From Paenibacillus tyrphae (GTDB lineage Bacteria; Bacillota; Bacilli; Paenibacillales; NBRC-103111): 64,000 bases of DNA. The position numbers were made by a program, and so were the translations under genes. This document shows positions 44,516 to 53,513 of the stretch, in pieces; the stretch's first letter is position 1; every line of letters begins with the position of its first letter. Location: positions 62,001 through 126,000 of the forward strand of contig NZ_BSDJ01000012.1 in the NCBI RefSeq assembly GCF_027925525.1, in the 5' to 3' direction. The notes below the pieces were generated by a model. It made no database searches. It had not been told where the DNA came from and was given only the letters and a program-made list of their open reading frames with translations.

Positions 44516-44642
44516 AGCGAAAATGTTTCTCTAATATCGTTGTTAACACAACAATGATTACCAATAGAAGTATAACAGAAATTTGCGATTAATTCCTCCT
44601 TATTGGTGTGAAAACTCGCTTAAAGTGTTCCGAAACTACAGC

Positions 44643-44670
44643 AAAATAAAAAAGAGGCACAATGGCCTCT
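44643..44670 (-). terminator. Terminator of ppiB
   Basis: AGAGGC/GCCTCT stem with a 6-base loop, then TTTTTTATTTTGC on the minus strand. Confidence 0.85.
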
Positions 44671-44679
44671 AGAGTGTCA

Positions 44680-45117
44680 TTATTCTTCCCAAACCTTAAC
44701 TTCTTTCATTTTATCACCTTGTCTTACTTGATCAAGAAGATCCATACCTTCAGTTACCTTACCGAAAACGGTATGTTTCTTGTTTAAGTGCGGTTGTGGT
44801 TCATAGCAGATGTAGAACTGACTTCCTCCTGTATCTTTCCCGGCATGCGCCATGGCAAGAGTTCCGCGCTCATGCTTGCTTGTATTTGTTTCAGTTTCAC
44901 ATTTAATGGTGTAACCGGGTCCACCCATACCGTTTCCATTTGGACAACCACCCTGAGCTACGAAACCCGGAATGACGCGGTGGAATGTAAGTCCATTGTA
45001 GAAGCCTTCGTTTGCAAGTTTTTCAAAGTTCGCTACCGTATTCGGCGCTTCTTCTGGAACGAAGTCAATTAAAATTTTTCCGCCTTTTTCTAATTCAATG
45101 CTTCCTTTTTTAGCCAT
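44680..45117 (-). CDS. ppiB: Peptidyl-prolyl cis-trans isomerase B (cyclophilin)
   Basis: 145 residues. Isomerises Xaa-Pro bonds in the cytoplasm. [13 protein letters not shown] (catalytic Arg), [15 protein letters not shown] and HTVFGKV are conserved cyclophilin blocks. It is complete and ends at its own terminator. A truncated second copy lies directly upstream. The central segment is nearly identical in DNA to that copy, while the first 25 codons differ strongly and the 3' half is AT-richer. Confidence 0.95.
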   Translation of the reverse strand: MAKKGSIELEKGGKILIDFVPEEAPNTVANFEKLANEGFYNGLTFHRVIPGFVAQGGCPNGNGMGGPGYTIKCETETNTSKHERGTLAMAHAGKDTGGSQFYICYEPQPHLNKKHTVFGKVTEGMDLLDQVRQGDKMKEVKVWEE

Positions 45118-45183
45118 GACTGTTGCTCCTTATAGAGTATTGTTTTGAAAAGAGTGTATCATAACTAGGCAAATACAAGCAAA

Positions 45184-45396
45184 TTACAGGTGTATTTTAC
45201 TCTGTATTGGAGTCCCGTGCGGGCAGCCGCCTTGCGCTACGAAGCCCGGAATGACACGGTGAAACACGACTCCGTTGTAGAAGCCTTCGTTTGCAAGCTT
45301 TTCGAAGTTTGCTACCGTATTCGGCGCATCTTTCTCGAACAAATCGAGCACGATTTCGTTGCCGTCGGTCATTTTAATAATCGCCTGTTTTGCCAT
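45184..45396 (-). pseudogene. Truncated ppiB copy
   Basis: 70 codons. Reads as cyclophilin through [13 protein letters not shown] and CPHGT, then switches to PIQSKIHL and a stop, losing the second half including the catalytic Gln/Phe/Trp region. The ribosome site and start are intact. The break is near 45222. It occupies the place where B. subtilis has ppiB next to lysA, so it is probably the ancestral copy, broken by the event that brought in the AT-rich island. Not expected to fold into an active enzyme. Confidence 0.85.
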
Positions 45397-45530
45397 AGGA
45401 CGTACACTCCTTTAATTGCTTGTTCTGCCAGACGCATCCTTTCGCGACGCTCCCGGACAACCCTTCCTATTTTACTATGAAAAGCGGCTTCGCACAAATC
45501 AGCATCCGCCCTTATCGCTCATACAACGAT

Positions 45531-45561
45531 AAAAAAACGCCGGTCACAGGGACCGGACGTT
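45531..45561 (-). terminator. Terminator of lysA
   Basis: AACGCCGGTC and GACCGGACGTT pair (one mismatch) with TTTTTTT following on the minus strand. Confidence 0.85.
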
Positions 45562-45574
45562 CTCTCTCGCTTGA

Positions 45575-46912
45575 TTATAACGTTTTGGCCGTCACTTGCT
45601 GCCGCATCCGTTCGGGTACGACATCGTTGCCGAGCAAATGCTCGAACGATTCGCGTTTTACCACGATATCGGCCTCGCCGTCCTTCACGAACACGACCGC
45701 CGGCCGGCGAATCCGGTTGTAGTTGCTCGACATCGCGTAATTGTACGCCCCTGTGCAAGCTACAGCGAGCAGATCGCCCGTGTGCGCCTGCGGCAGGCTG
45801 ACGTCCCAAATGAGCATGTCGCCGCTTTCGCAGCACTTGCCCGCGATGGATACGACCTCCTCATCCGCTTCGGACGCCCGGTTCGCGAGCATGGCCTCAT
45901 ACTGCGCTTCGTACAGCGCCGGACGCGGATTGTCGGTCATCCCGCCGTCGACGGCCACGTATTTGCGCACGCCGGGAATATCCTTGTACGTGCCGATCGT
46001 GTACAGCGTCGTCCCTGCGTCTCCGACGATGCTGCGGCCCGGCTCGGTCCAGATCTCGGGCAGCGGATAGCCGTTTTGGCCGAATTTTGTCTGGATCGCT
46101 TCGGCGATCGAATTTACGTACTCGGCGACAGGCAGCGGCGAATCGCCATCGATATAACGGATGCCGAAGCCCCCGCCCAGATTGATGACAGGGAACGTCA
46201 GACCTAGCTGTTCCCGAATATGGACCGCGAAATCGGCTACTTTATCGACCGCAAGCCGGAAGCCGCCGACCTCGAAAATTTGTGAGCCGATGTGCGAATG
46301 AACGCCGAGCAGCTCGATATTCGGCAGCTCCGACGCTTCCTTGACCGCTTGCTCAGCCGCGCCGTTGGCCAGATCGAAGCCGAACTTCGAATCGGTCTGA
46401 CCTGTCGATATATATTCATGCGTGTGAGCATCCACCCCTGGGGTGATGCGCAGCAGAACATTTACTTTTTGCCGTTTCTCTCCCGCAATGGCATTCAGCA
46501 TGTGAAGCTCGACGAAGTTATCGACGACGAAGCAGCCGATCTTGGCGTTAACCGCCATCTCAAGCTCCTGCGGCGTTTTGTTATTGCCGTGAAAATGAAT
46601 CCGCTCGGCCGGGAAACCGGCTTCCAGTGCGGTATACAATTCGCCGTCCGATACGACGTCCAGCGACATGCCTTCTTCCTCCACAATACGACACATAGCC
46701 ATAACGCAGAACGCTTTGCTGGCATATGCTACCTGAAACCGGAGGCCCGTAGCGCGAAAAGCTTGCACAAATTCGCGGCAGCGCTGGCGGATCAATTGTT
46801 CGTCCATTACATACAGCGGTGTTCCGTAGCGCCCGGCTAAATCGACTGTGTCGCAGCCGCCGATTTCCAGATGTCCCCTGTCGTTAATCTTGCTGGTGCC
46901 GTGTAGATACAT
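45575..46912 (-). CDS. lysA: Diaminopimelate decarboxylase
   Basis: 445 residues. PLP-dependent last step of lysine synthesis. YASKAF carries the PLP Lys; HSHIGSQI, NLGGGFGIRY and EPGRSIVG follow, and GKCCESGD is the substrate-binding Cys segment. The ATG at 46912 has AGAAGGAG 9 bases upstream. It lies between spoVAF and ppiB as in B. subtilis. Confidence 0.96.
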   Translation of the reverse strand: MYLHGTSKINDRGHLEIGGCDTVDLAGRYGTPLYVMDEQLIRQRCREFVQAFRATGLRFQVAYASKAFCVMAMCRIVEEEGMSLDVVSDGELYTALEAGFPAERIHFHGNNKTPQELEMAVNAKIGCFVVDNFVELHMLNAIAGEKRQKVNVLLRITPGVDAHTHEYISTGQTDSKFGFDLANGAAEQAVKEASELPNIELLGVHSHIGSQIFEVGGFRLAVDKVADFAVHIREQLGLTFPVINLGGGFGIRYIDGDSPLPVAEYVNSIAEAIQTKFGQNGYPLPEIWTEPGRSIVGDAGTTLYTIGTYKDIPGVRKYVAVDGGMTDNPRPALYEAQYEAMLANRASEADEEVVSIAGKCCESGDMLIWDVSLPQAHTGDLLAVACTGAYNYAMSSNYNRIRRPAVVFVKDGEADIVVKRESFEHLLGNDVVPERMRQQVTAKTL

Positions 46913-46984
46913 CTTGTTCGACTCCTTCTCCCCATGAAAAGACATTACTTTTAAAGTACCACAGACATACGCCAAAATACAATA

Positions 46985-47021
46985 TGCAAAACACCCCTCC
47001 GAAGTGGGATTCGAAGGGGTG
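46985..47021 (-). terminator. Terminator of spoVAF
   Basis: CACCCCTTCGAA...TTCGGAGGGGTG forms a long stem; TTTTGCAT follows on the minus strand. Confidence 0.8.
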
Positions 47022-47060
47022 CGGGGAGCGAAACTGCTCTTGACACTGCGTTCAGAATGA

Positions 47061-48881
47061 TTAGCGCTGCGGCTGCCGGGTTCTGTCTTTCGGCCTTGTC
47101 AAACTTAAGCGCGTTTTCATGGACAGAAACGGCGCTCTCACCAAAATACTCCTCATCGCATTTACATTGAACGGAATAAACGGCCACAAATACGGGGTAT
47201 TGTACGAGCGCTGCAGCGCCAGCATAAGCAGCAGAAAGGTAGAGCCGATGACAAACCCCGGCACTTTGAAAACCGCCGCAAGCACGAGCAGGACGAGTCG
47301 GGAAATACGGTTCGCCAAGCTGAGCTCGTAGCTGGGAGTGGCAAACGTACCGACCGCAGCAACCGACAAGTACAGAATGATTTCATTTGAAAACAATCCC
47401 GCCTTGACGGCTACTTCTCCTACCAATATTGCCGCCACCAAGCCCATTGCGATCGCGAGCGGCGAAGGCGTATGTACGGCGGCCATCCGCATCAAATCGA
47501 TACCGAGCTCCGCGATAAGAAACTGGCCGAGGATCGGAATTTTTCCCGGCTTCTGCGGTCCCAGAAATTCGAGTCCCGCCGGCTTAAGCTCCGGTGAAGT
47601 CACGATAAGCAGCCATAGCGGCAGCAGAAAGATCGACGCGGCGATGCCGATAAACCGCACCCATCGGAGATAGGTGCCCACAATCGGCGTTTGACGGTAT
47701 TCTTCCGCATGCTGCACATGGTGGAAAAACGTCGTCGGCAAAATCATAACCGAGGGGGACGTATCGACAAACACGATAACATGGCCTTCCAGCAGGTGAG
47801 CCGCCACCACATCGGGACGCTCCGAATACCGGACCGACGGGTACGGATTCCAACTATTCCCGACAATCGCTTCTTCCAGCTGTTTTTCGGCGAGTGGTAC
47901 CCCGTCCACTTTCACTTCTTTGATTTTATCGCGGATCGATTCCACCAGCTTCATGTCGCAAATATCCTGAATGTACCCTATGCAAACGTCGGTCTGCGTT
48001 CGTTTGCCGACCTGCGTAATTTCCAGCTTCAACCGCGGGTCCCGTACTCTGCGACGTACCAACGTAACATTGGTAAGCAGCGTCTCGACAAAACCGTCGC
48101 GAGAGCCCCGCACGACCCGTTCGAGCTCGGGCTCTTCGGTCGTACGGGCCGGAAAGCTCTTGGCGTCAACCAGAACGGCTTCGCGTTCGCCCTCGAAGAA
48201 AAAGGCCGTTCCACCCATCGCCACATTATCGATCGCTTCCTTCAGCTTGCAGGCCCGCTTCACCTGCACGTGAGGAATCAGCGCCTCTTCGAACAAGCCG
48301 ATGATATTGCGGCGCTGGCCCTCTATCTGACGCTCTGGCGGTTCTTCCGCACGGTCCGTTCTCCAGTTCCGGTACGGTCTCCGGTGCTCCTCCACCGGTT
48401 TTCTGTGCTCCGTTTCTCTATGCACCGGATCGGCATAAGAAAGCCGTTCAAGAACTTCGGTCAGCACATAATCTTTAATGAACCCGTTATAGTAGAAAAT
48501 CCCCGTTTTTTGCCCGCCGAACACCATTTCGCGAAAGATGACGTCGAAGCTTTTATTCAAGCCTACTTGCTCTTCCAACTGCCGCTTCAGACGGTCGAAA
48601 TCCTCGGAAATTTCCGTGCTCTCCTTAAGCTCCCGCTCTTCCGCCGTCAATTGCGTCTCCTGGCGCATCTTGCGCGACATTCCCTTTTCAGAATCGCCTG
48701 ATTCGGTATCGCGCTCCCTTCCATCCTTCGCGGATCGCTCCTCCGGTTCGTCCGCCGACAGGCTGCCGATAATATTGCCTTCCCGGTCAACGATCAGCTT
48801 GTCTTCCTCCGGCGGCTTGAGGTTGCGGAGCTTTTTCGGTTTTCCGCCTATTAATTTCGCACGTTTGATTTGCTTGTTCAC
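47061..48881 (-). CDS. spoVAF: Stage V sporulation protein AF
   Basis: 606 residues, GerA/SpoVAF family. The C-terminal half has about four to five membrane segments with PSPLAIAMGLVAAILVGEVA and FATPSYELSLANR. In spore-formers it sits in the inner spore membrane and contributes to germination. It is longer than the roughly 490 residues usual: an N-terminal charged region of about 100 residues precedes the soluble domain, and an Arg/Glu-rich insert occurs near 155-190. The start is GTG at 48881 (GGGAGG 8 bases upstream); GTG 48890 overlaps that site. Confidence 0.9.
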   Translation of the reverse strand: MNKQIKRAKLIGGKPKKLRNLKPPEEDKLIVDREGNIIGSLSADEPEERSAKDGRERDTESGDSEKGMSRKMRQETQLTAEERELKESTEISEDFDRLKRQLEEQVGLNKSFDVIFREMVFGGQKTGIFYYNGFIKDYVLTEVLERLSYADPVHRETEHRKPVEEHRRPYRNWRTDRAEEPPERQIEGQRRNIIGLFEEALIPHVQVKRACKLKEAIDNVAMGGTAFFFEGEREAVLVDAKSFPARTTEEPELERVVRGSRDGFVETLLTNVTLVRRRVRDPRLKLEITQVGKRTQTDVCIGYIQDICDMKLVESIRDKIKEVKVDGVPLAEKQLEEAIVGNSWNPYPSVRYSERPDVVAAHLLEGHVIVFVDTSPSVMILPTTFFHHVQHAEEYRQTPIVGTYLRWVRFIGIAASIFLLPLWLLIVTSPELKPAGLEFLGPQKPGKIPILGQFLIAELGIDLMRMAAVHTPSPLAIAMGLVAAILVGEVAVKAGLFSNEIILYLSVAAVGTFATPSYELSLANRISRLVLLVLAAVFKVPGFVIGSTFLLLMLALQRSYNTPYLWPFIPFNVNAMRSILVRAPFLSMKTRLSLTRPKDRTRQPQR

Positions 48882-48927
48882 GCCCTTCACCTCCCAGTGA
48901 AATTTTGTTGCGGCACAGGTTCGGACA

Positions 48928-49353
48928 TTACTGAACCAGCCCGAGCCAGTCGATCAGCGAGCCGAGCACCTTCCCGAAAATCATCGCCATCAACAGCCAG
49001 ATCATATATTCTTCCATCCGAATTCTTTTGGCCAAAATCGGCAGCACGTTGATGACCTCGGTCAGCGCTGCCGCAAGCATGCCGACAAAGCAGCCGGCGA
49101 ACAGGCCTAGCACCGAGGCGGACAACGGAAACAGCCGGAACTTCCATTGAAAGAGATCCGTCACCGTAAAAAAAACCGCACCGAGTACGACTGCGCCTTC
49201 GTATAAGCGGATCGACCGGTACGATCTGCTGATTTGCGCCAGCCTCGGAATGATGTCCAGCACCACCAGAAAAGCAACCATGCCGCTGCCTGCCGCAAGG
49301 CCGCCGGCCAACCCGACAAAGGCAAGCAGTAATCCGCTCAGCAGTCCAGTCAA
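48928..49353 (-). CDS. spoVAB: Stage V sporulation protein AB
   Basis: 141 residues with about four to five hydrophobic segments. GLAGGLAAGSGMVAFLVVL near the start and the exact family length match SpoVAB of the SpoVA dipicolinate channel complex. Start ATGA overlaps the spoVAA stop. Confidence 0.9.
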   Translation of the reverse strand: MTGLLSGLLLAFVGLAGGLAAGSGMVAFLVVLDIIPRLAQISRSYRSIRLYEGAVVLGAVFFTVTDLFQWKFRLFPLSASVLGLFAGCFVGMLAAALTEVINVLPILAKRIRMEEYMIWLLMAMIFGKVLGSLIDWLGLVQ

Positions 49354-49994
49354 GGTGGCGGTGGCTCCCGGTCCGGCGAACGATTGATTTTGGCGTATTC
49401 CTCGGCGATGACATATTGGTTGACGTTTTCCTGGTACATGAACATTTCCACCTCCAGCGGGCTCGGCTCCTCGTTGAACTTTTTCTTGAACAGGTGATTA
49501 AAAAAGACGATCATCCCGATGCCGATGCCGAACGAATATGGAATTTGCAGCAGCAGCGGACGTTCGGTCTGTTTGCCGGTGAGCAGCTTATAGAGGTTCC
49601 GGTGGACTTCGGCCATGCTGACGTCGGCGTGAAAGTTCATAATGGCCAGACCCGATCCGATAAAAAGCAGCAGCCACACCAAAACGATGAGAAACCTACT
49701 GGGAGGGCGCGTTTTTCCCGAAATTTCAACCAGCGTGTGCGGTTCGCCGAAATGCTCGATGGTCATGAACGGAAACCGCTCTTTGATTTTGCGCACGACC
49801 AGCATCATATCGATAAGCAGCAAGTTGCCATCATGTTCCTCGGGGCGGTACAATTCCAGCTCGAGCAGCTCGGCCTCATACTCGGGTTCCGTCAAAAAGA
49901 CGGCAATATGCCCAAGCCGAATTGGATCGCCGCGGCTGGCCCGCATCCGTTTGCGCAATCGGATGTACAGGGACGGAGCGGAAGCACGGTTCAT
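49350..49994 (-). CDS. spoVAA: Stage V sporulation protein AA
   Basis: 214 residues: an N-terminal soluble domain (YIRLRKRMR...RLGHIAVF), then two membrane segments (about 102-120 and 150-170) and a cytoplasmic tail. First gene of the local spoVA operon. The ATG at 49994 has AAGGGAGG 8 bases upstream. spoVAC, spoVAD and spoVAE are not in this operon. Confidence 0.9.
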   Translation of the reverse strand: MNRASAPSLYIRLRKRMRASRGDPIRLGHIAVFLTEPEYEAELLELELYRPEEHDGNLLLIDMMLVVRKIKERFPFMTIEHFGEPHTLVEISGKTRPPSRFLIVLVWLLLFIGSGLAIMNFHADVSMAEVHRNLYKLLTGKQTERPLLLQIPYSFGIGIGMIVFFNHLFKKKFNEEPSPLEVEMFMYQENVNQYVIAEEYAKINRSPDREPPPP

Positions 49995-50026
49995 CTCCGA
50001 ATCCTCCCTTACCATGCATTTAACGG

Positions 50027-50056
50027 TAGTATGAATAGTTACGCATGGCGGTAAAC
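50027..50056 (-). promoter_or_regulatory. Candidate sigma-G promoter of spoVAA
   Basis: A perfect -10 CATACTA (50027-50033), an 18-base spacer and a weaker -35 GTTTA on the minus strand. SpoVA operons are known sigma-G targets. Confidence 0.5.
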
Positions 50057-50175
50057 ATCCCGGACTTTGGCAAAAATTTCACTGGGAGCCGAAGTATAAA
50101 GGAAAGCGGCGTGACAAACAGTAAGGGCAAGAACAAAGATCACCCTAACTTTTCTTTGAGGAAGGTGTCGAGCAT

Positions 50176-50391
50176 ATGAGAAGAACGGCTTTAACACTCG
50201 TAATCATCGGGGCTTTAAACTGGCTGTTGGTCGGATTGTTTCAATGGGACTTGGTTGCCGCCTTGTTCGGAGGCGACGCCCATCGGGTATCTTCGGGCTT
50301 AAGCCGAATTATTTATACATTGGTCGGTTTGGCGGGGTTGTATTGCATCGCCCTGCTGTTCCGCGACGACGACAGAGCCCGGGCCCGGTAA
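50176..50391 (+). CDS. DUF378 membrane protein
   Basis: 71 residues with two membrane segments. The family pattern ALNWLLVGLF and TLVGLAGLY is clear. The GAGGAAGGTG ribosome site is slightly distant. Function unknown. Divergent from spoVAA and closed by its own terminator. Confidence 0.85.
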   Translation: MRRTALTLVIIGALNWLLVGLFQWDLVAALFGGDAHRVSSGLSRIIYTLVGLAGLYCIALLFRDDDRARAR

Positions 50392-50418
50392 CGGCAAGCC
50401 GTCCTCAAGATTGCGCAA

Positions 50419-50449
50419 GAGGACGAGAGCGTTCGCTCGTTCTCTTTTT
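50419..50449 (+). terminator. Terminator of the DUF378 gene
   Basis: GAGGACGAG...CTCGTTCTC (one G-U pair) with TTTTT following. Confidence 0.8.
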
Positions 50450-50460
50450 AAGCGGCAATA

Positions 50461-50508
50461 AAAAAACAGCTCCCCGTCGATTCCGGAAGAGGAACCTCGG
50501 AGAGCTTA
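50461..50508 (-). terminator. Terminator of the spoIIA operon
   Basis: AGCTCTCC...GGGGAGCT stem (one mismatch) and TTTTTT on the minus strand, right after sigF. Confidence 0.7.
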
Positions 50509-50522
50509 TTTAAGCAGGATCG

Positions 50523-51278
50523 TTATTGGGCAATTTGATCCTTGATCGACTGTAATATTTTTTTCTCGAGCCGCGAGACCTGGACCTGTGAAATGCCAAG
50601 CCTGCTGGCCACCTCAGACTGCGTCTGATCCCGGAAATAACGGAGGTATACGATCAAACGTTCCCGTTCGTTCAACGCGCCGATCGCCTCATTGAGTGCC
50701 AGTTTGTCGAACCACTTGTCTCCGCCCTCGTCCGCGATCTGGTCCATCAAGGTGATCGGGTCGCCATCGTTTTCAAAAACGGTTTCATGGATCGAGGACA
50801 AAGGCTTATTCGCTTCTTGAGCGAAGACGACCTCCTCCGGCGTGATTTGAAGCTCCTCCGCCACTTCCTTGATCGTCGGCAGCCGGCCGTTCCGTTTCGA
50901 AAGCTCGTCCTTCGTCTTGCGGATTTTGTTGGCCAGCTCCTTGAGCGAACGGCTGACCTTCAGCGTTCCGTCGTCGCGCAGAAAACGCTGGATCTCCCCG
51001 ATGATCATCGGGACCGCATACGTTGAAAACTTCACATCATACGACAAGTCAAACTTATCCACCGACTTGAGCAGTCCGATGCAGCCGATCTGAAACAAGT
51101 CCTCGGCCTCGTAGCCCCGGTTAAGAAACCGCTGCACCACCGACCAGACCAGACGGATGTTGCATTGCACCAGCGTATCTCTGGCCACGGTGTCGCCGGA
51201 CTGACTGAGCGCGATCAATCGTTTGACTTCGCTATCGTCCAAATAGCTGTGTGAGGCGTGCTTCAAATCTACATCCAT
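50523..51278 (-). CDS. sigF: Sporulation sigma factor F
   Basis: 251 residues with sigma regions 2 (YEAEDLFQIGCIGLLK), 3 and 4 (LGISQVQVSRLEKK). First forespore-specific sigma factor; held inactive by SpoIIAB until dephosphorylated SpoIIAA frees it. Third gene of spoIIAA-spoIIAB-sigF, 12 bases after spoIIAB. Confidence 0.98.
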   Translation of the reverse strand: MDVDLKHASHSYLDDSEVKRLIALSQSGDTVARDTLVQCNIRLVWSVVQRFLNRGYEAEDLFQIGCIGLLKSVDKFDLSYDVKFSTYAVPMIIGEIQRFLRDDGTLKVSRSLKELANKIRKTKDELSKRNGRLPTIKEVAEELQITPEEVVFAQEANKPLSSIHETVFENDGDPITLMDQIADEGGDKWFDKLALNEAIGALNERERLIVYLRYFRDQTQSEVASRLGISQVQVSRLEKKILQSIKDQIAQ

Positions 51279-51290
51279 GAGATCAGACCC

Positions 51291-51737
51291 CTAATTGAAA
51301 AGAGCTTTTTTCGATTCGATTCGCTTCTTCATTCTAATCGTGGTGCCTGTGCCTAAGGCTGTCGTCACTTCGATCGCATCCATGAAATTTTCCATAATCG
51401 TGAAGCCCATGCCGGACCGCTCCAGCTCCGGCTTCGACGTATAAAGCGGCTGCTTGGCCAGATCCAGATCCTCGATCCCCGCTCCTTCGTCCGTCACGGT
51501 AATAAAGACCGTGTCCCCTTCGAGCTCGGCTGTAATCGTTACAATCCCATCCGGGCGGTTGTCGTAGCCGTGAATGATGGAGTTCGTTACCGCTTCGGAC
51601 ACGACCGTCTTGATATCCGTCAGCTCATCCAGCGTCGGGTCCAGCTGCGATACGAAAGCGGCGACGGTGACACGGGCGAACGATTCGTTCTCGGAGCGGC
51701 TCGCAAACTTCAGCGTCATAAAGTTTCGTTCACTCAT
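51291..51737 (-). CDS. spoIIAB: Anti-sigma F factor SpoIIAB
   Basis: 148 residues, GHKL kinase fold: N-box [11 protein letters not shown]1 DEGAGI and G2 SGMGFTI. Binds SigF and phosphorylates SpoIIAA. The start overlaps the spoIIAA stop (ATGA). Confidence 0.98.
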   Translation of the reverse strand: MSERNFMTLKFASRSENESFARVTVAAFVSQLDPTLDELTDIKTVVSEAVTNSIIHGYDNRPDGIVTITAELEGDTVFITVTDEGAGIEDLDLAKQPLYTSKPELERSGMGFTIMENFMDAIEVTTALGTGTTIRMKKRIESKKALFN

Positions 51738-52087
51738 AGGGCGACCTCCAGACTTTGCAGCGCTTTTGTTTCGTTGTCCTGAATCGATAAAATTTTGAAC
51801 AGCCCGGACATTTCAAGAAGCCGGTACACGGCGGGATTCAGGTCGCAGACGACCATTTTGCCGCCGCGCGCCGTAATCTGCTTGTAGCGGCCCAGAATGA
51901 CGCCGAGGCCGGAGCTGTCCATGAAGGTCAGCTCTTTGAAGCTCATAATGATGTGGTTGACGTTTCCACGCATGACCGCCTCTTCCATCCGCGTTTTGAC
52001 CGTGTCTGCCGTATGATGGTCCAGCTCTCCCTGAAGCCTGACGATCAGCGTTTGGCGGTAATGTTCGAGTTCGATTTGCAGACTCAA
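51734..52087 (-). CDS. spoIIAA: Anti-anti-sigma factor SpoIIAA
   Basis: 117 residues, STAS domain. [10 protein letters not shown] carries Ser58, phosphorylated by SpoIIAB. The start is taken as TTG at 52087: GGGAAGGA lies 9 bases upstream, the length equals B. subtilis SpoIIAA, and MSLQI matches its N-terminus. Upstream GTG (52096) and ATG (52120) fit worse. Confidence 0.96.
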   Translation of the reverse strand: MSLQIELEHYRQTLIVRLQGELDHHTADTVKTRMEEAVMRGNVNHIIMSFKELTFMDSSGLGVILGRYKQITARGGKMVVCDLNPAVYRLLEMSGLFKILSIQDNETKALQSLEVAL

Positions 52088-52118
52088 GCTGCTCACTCCT
52101 TCCCGTTCATGCACACTC

Positions 52119-52145
52119 ATTTCTACGTGAAGGAATCCTTTTCCT
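52119..52145 (-). promoter_or_regulatory. Sigma-H promoter of spoIIA
   Basis: The minus strand reads CAGGAAAAG (-35, RWAGGAxxT-like), a 13-base gap, then AGAAAT (-10, HGAAT-like). Sigma-H plus Spo0A control is established for this operon. Confidence 0.55.
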
Positions 52146-52151
52146 GCCCCC

Positions 52152-52196
52152 CGACAAAACTAGAAGAAATGCGCTATAACTAGAACAAAAGCGACA
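52152..52196 (-). promoter_or_regulatory. Candidate Spo0A boxes and direct repeat upstream of spoIIA
   Basis: TGTCG cores at 52152-52156 and 52192-52196 on the minus strand match 5 of 7 bases of the Spo0A box. A TTCTAGTT direct repeat lies with them. They would sit near -40 and -80. Confidence 0.45.
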
Positions 52197-52215
52197 GAAA
52201 GCGCAGCGGAATAGC

Positions 52216-52255
52216 GCAAAATCCCCGCGGCGGCGTAAGCTGTATCTGCGGGGAT
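52216..52255 (-). terminator. Terminator of dacF
   Basis: ATCCCCGC and GCGGGGAT pair perfectly (52221-52228, 52248-52255). On the minus strand TTTTGCGC follows. It separates dacF from spoIIAA. Confidence 0.75.
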
Positions 52256-52286
52256 CATGCTGTGTATGTCAGGCTGCGGCTGTTCG

Positions 52287-53465
52287 TCAATCCAAGAAAA
52301 ACATCCGCTTCGCCGTTCGTTTCGTCAAGGTCCACCAGCCGGCTTTTTTCACATTCACGGGCGCTTCCAATGCGAATTCGGTTAATACTTGATCGCCTTT
52401 GTACACGACGATTTTCCCAATCGAATCCCCGGCTGCAACCGGCGCTTTCAAATCCGTCCGCAGCTGCACTTCGTGGCGGATTCCGTCGGCCGCTTCCCCT
52501 TTTTTGAGCAGCAGGCTGTACGGATGGGTGGCCGTCAACGGGACGACCGGCACCTCGCCTTTGCCGATTCTCAATTCGCCAAGCGAATCGCCGGTCTTGT
52601 AGATCGGAAGATTCGTATATTGCGAGAACGCATAATCGAACATCCGCGTGACTTCTGCATTACGCGTTTTGGTATCCGGTTCGCCCATGACTACGGAAAT
52701 GACGCGCAGATTGTCGCGCTTCGCTGTTGCGGACAGACAAAATTTCGCTTCACTCGTGTAACCGGTTTTCAAGCCGTCCGCCCCCGAATAAAAGCGCACG
52801 AGCTTGTTCGTATTGACGAGCCAAAAAGGCTTGGGCGATTCCTTGCGCAAATAGTCTTGGTACAAGCCAGTATACTTGGTAATCTCTTCGTGCTTAAGCA
52901 ATTCTTTGGACATCAGCGCAATATCGTAGGCGGAAGAGTAATGATTTTCGGCAGGCAGTCCGTTCGGATTGGCAAAATGGGTATTTTTCATCCCCAGCTG
53001 CGCGGCACGCTCGTTCATCATTCGAACGAACCCTTGTTCCGTACCTGCAATTTTCTCCGCCATCGCTACCGATGCGTCGTTGCCTGAGGCCATGGCGATG
53101 CCTTTCAGCATATCGCGTACCGTCATTTCCTCGCCGACTTCCAGAAAAATCTGCGATCCGCCCATGGAAGCGGCGTATTCGCTTGTCCGCACCTTCTCGT
53201 CCAGCTTGATTTTGCCTTGGTCCAGCGCTTCCATAATAAGCAGCATCGTCATAATTTTCGTGATGCTGGCCGGGGGAAGCCTGGCATCTTTGTTTTTGTC
53301 GTGAATGACCGTGCCGGAATCCGCATCGACGATAACGGAAGATACGGCATTCGGAGCCAGCTCAACCGGCTGCGCCCTTTTCGCCTCCTCCGCCATCGCG
53401 GGCGGCAGCGTAACCAGCAGCAGAAGCTGGATACAAATCGACCACTTGATCACTTTCCTGAGCAT
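52287..53465 (-). CDS. dacF: D-alanyl-D-alanine carboxypeptidase DacF
   Basis: 392 residues with a signal peptide (1-24). Penicillin-binding motifs S67-IT-K70, S127-G-N and K233-T-G, then a C-terminal PBP5-like domain and an amphipathic C-terminal helix. Forespore enzyme that regulates cortex cross-linking together with DacB. The start at 53465 follows AGGAGGGGAG; a longer frame to 53702 is unsupported. It lies before spoIIA as in B. subtilis. Confidence 0.95.
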   Translation of the reverse strand: MLRKVIKWSICIQLLLLVTLPPAMAEEAKRAQPVELAPNAVSSVIVDADSGTVIHDKNKDARLPPASITKIMTMLLIMEALDQGKIKLDEKVRTSEYAASMGGSQIFLEVGEEMTVRDMLKGIAMASGNDASVAMAEKIAGTEQGFVRMMNERAAQLGMKNTHFANPNGLPAENHYSSAYDIALMSKELLKHEEITKYTGLYQDYLRKESPKPFWLVNTNKLVRFYSGADGLKTGYTSEAKFCLSATAKRDNLRVISVVMGEPDTKTRNAEVTRMFDYAFSQYTNLPIYKTGDSLGELRIGKGEVPVVPLTATHPYSLLLKKGEAADGIRHEVQLRTDLKAPVAAGDSIGKIVVYKGDQVLTEFALEAPVNVKKAGWWTLTKRTAKRMFFLD

Positions 53466-53513
53466 AACCCTATTCTCCCCTCCTGTCGGAGCTCGATTGT
53501 AGGTACTGGTATT

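Larger units (their letters stand above)
44108..44642. other. AT-rich gap with gene remnants
   Basis: No intact gene recognised. It contains two protein-like open frames without start codons, annotated separately, and ends at the ppiB terminator. Confidence 0.5.
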
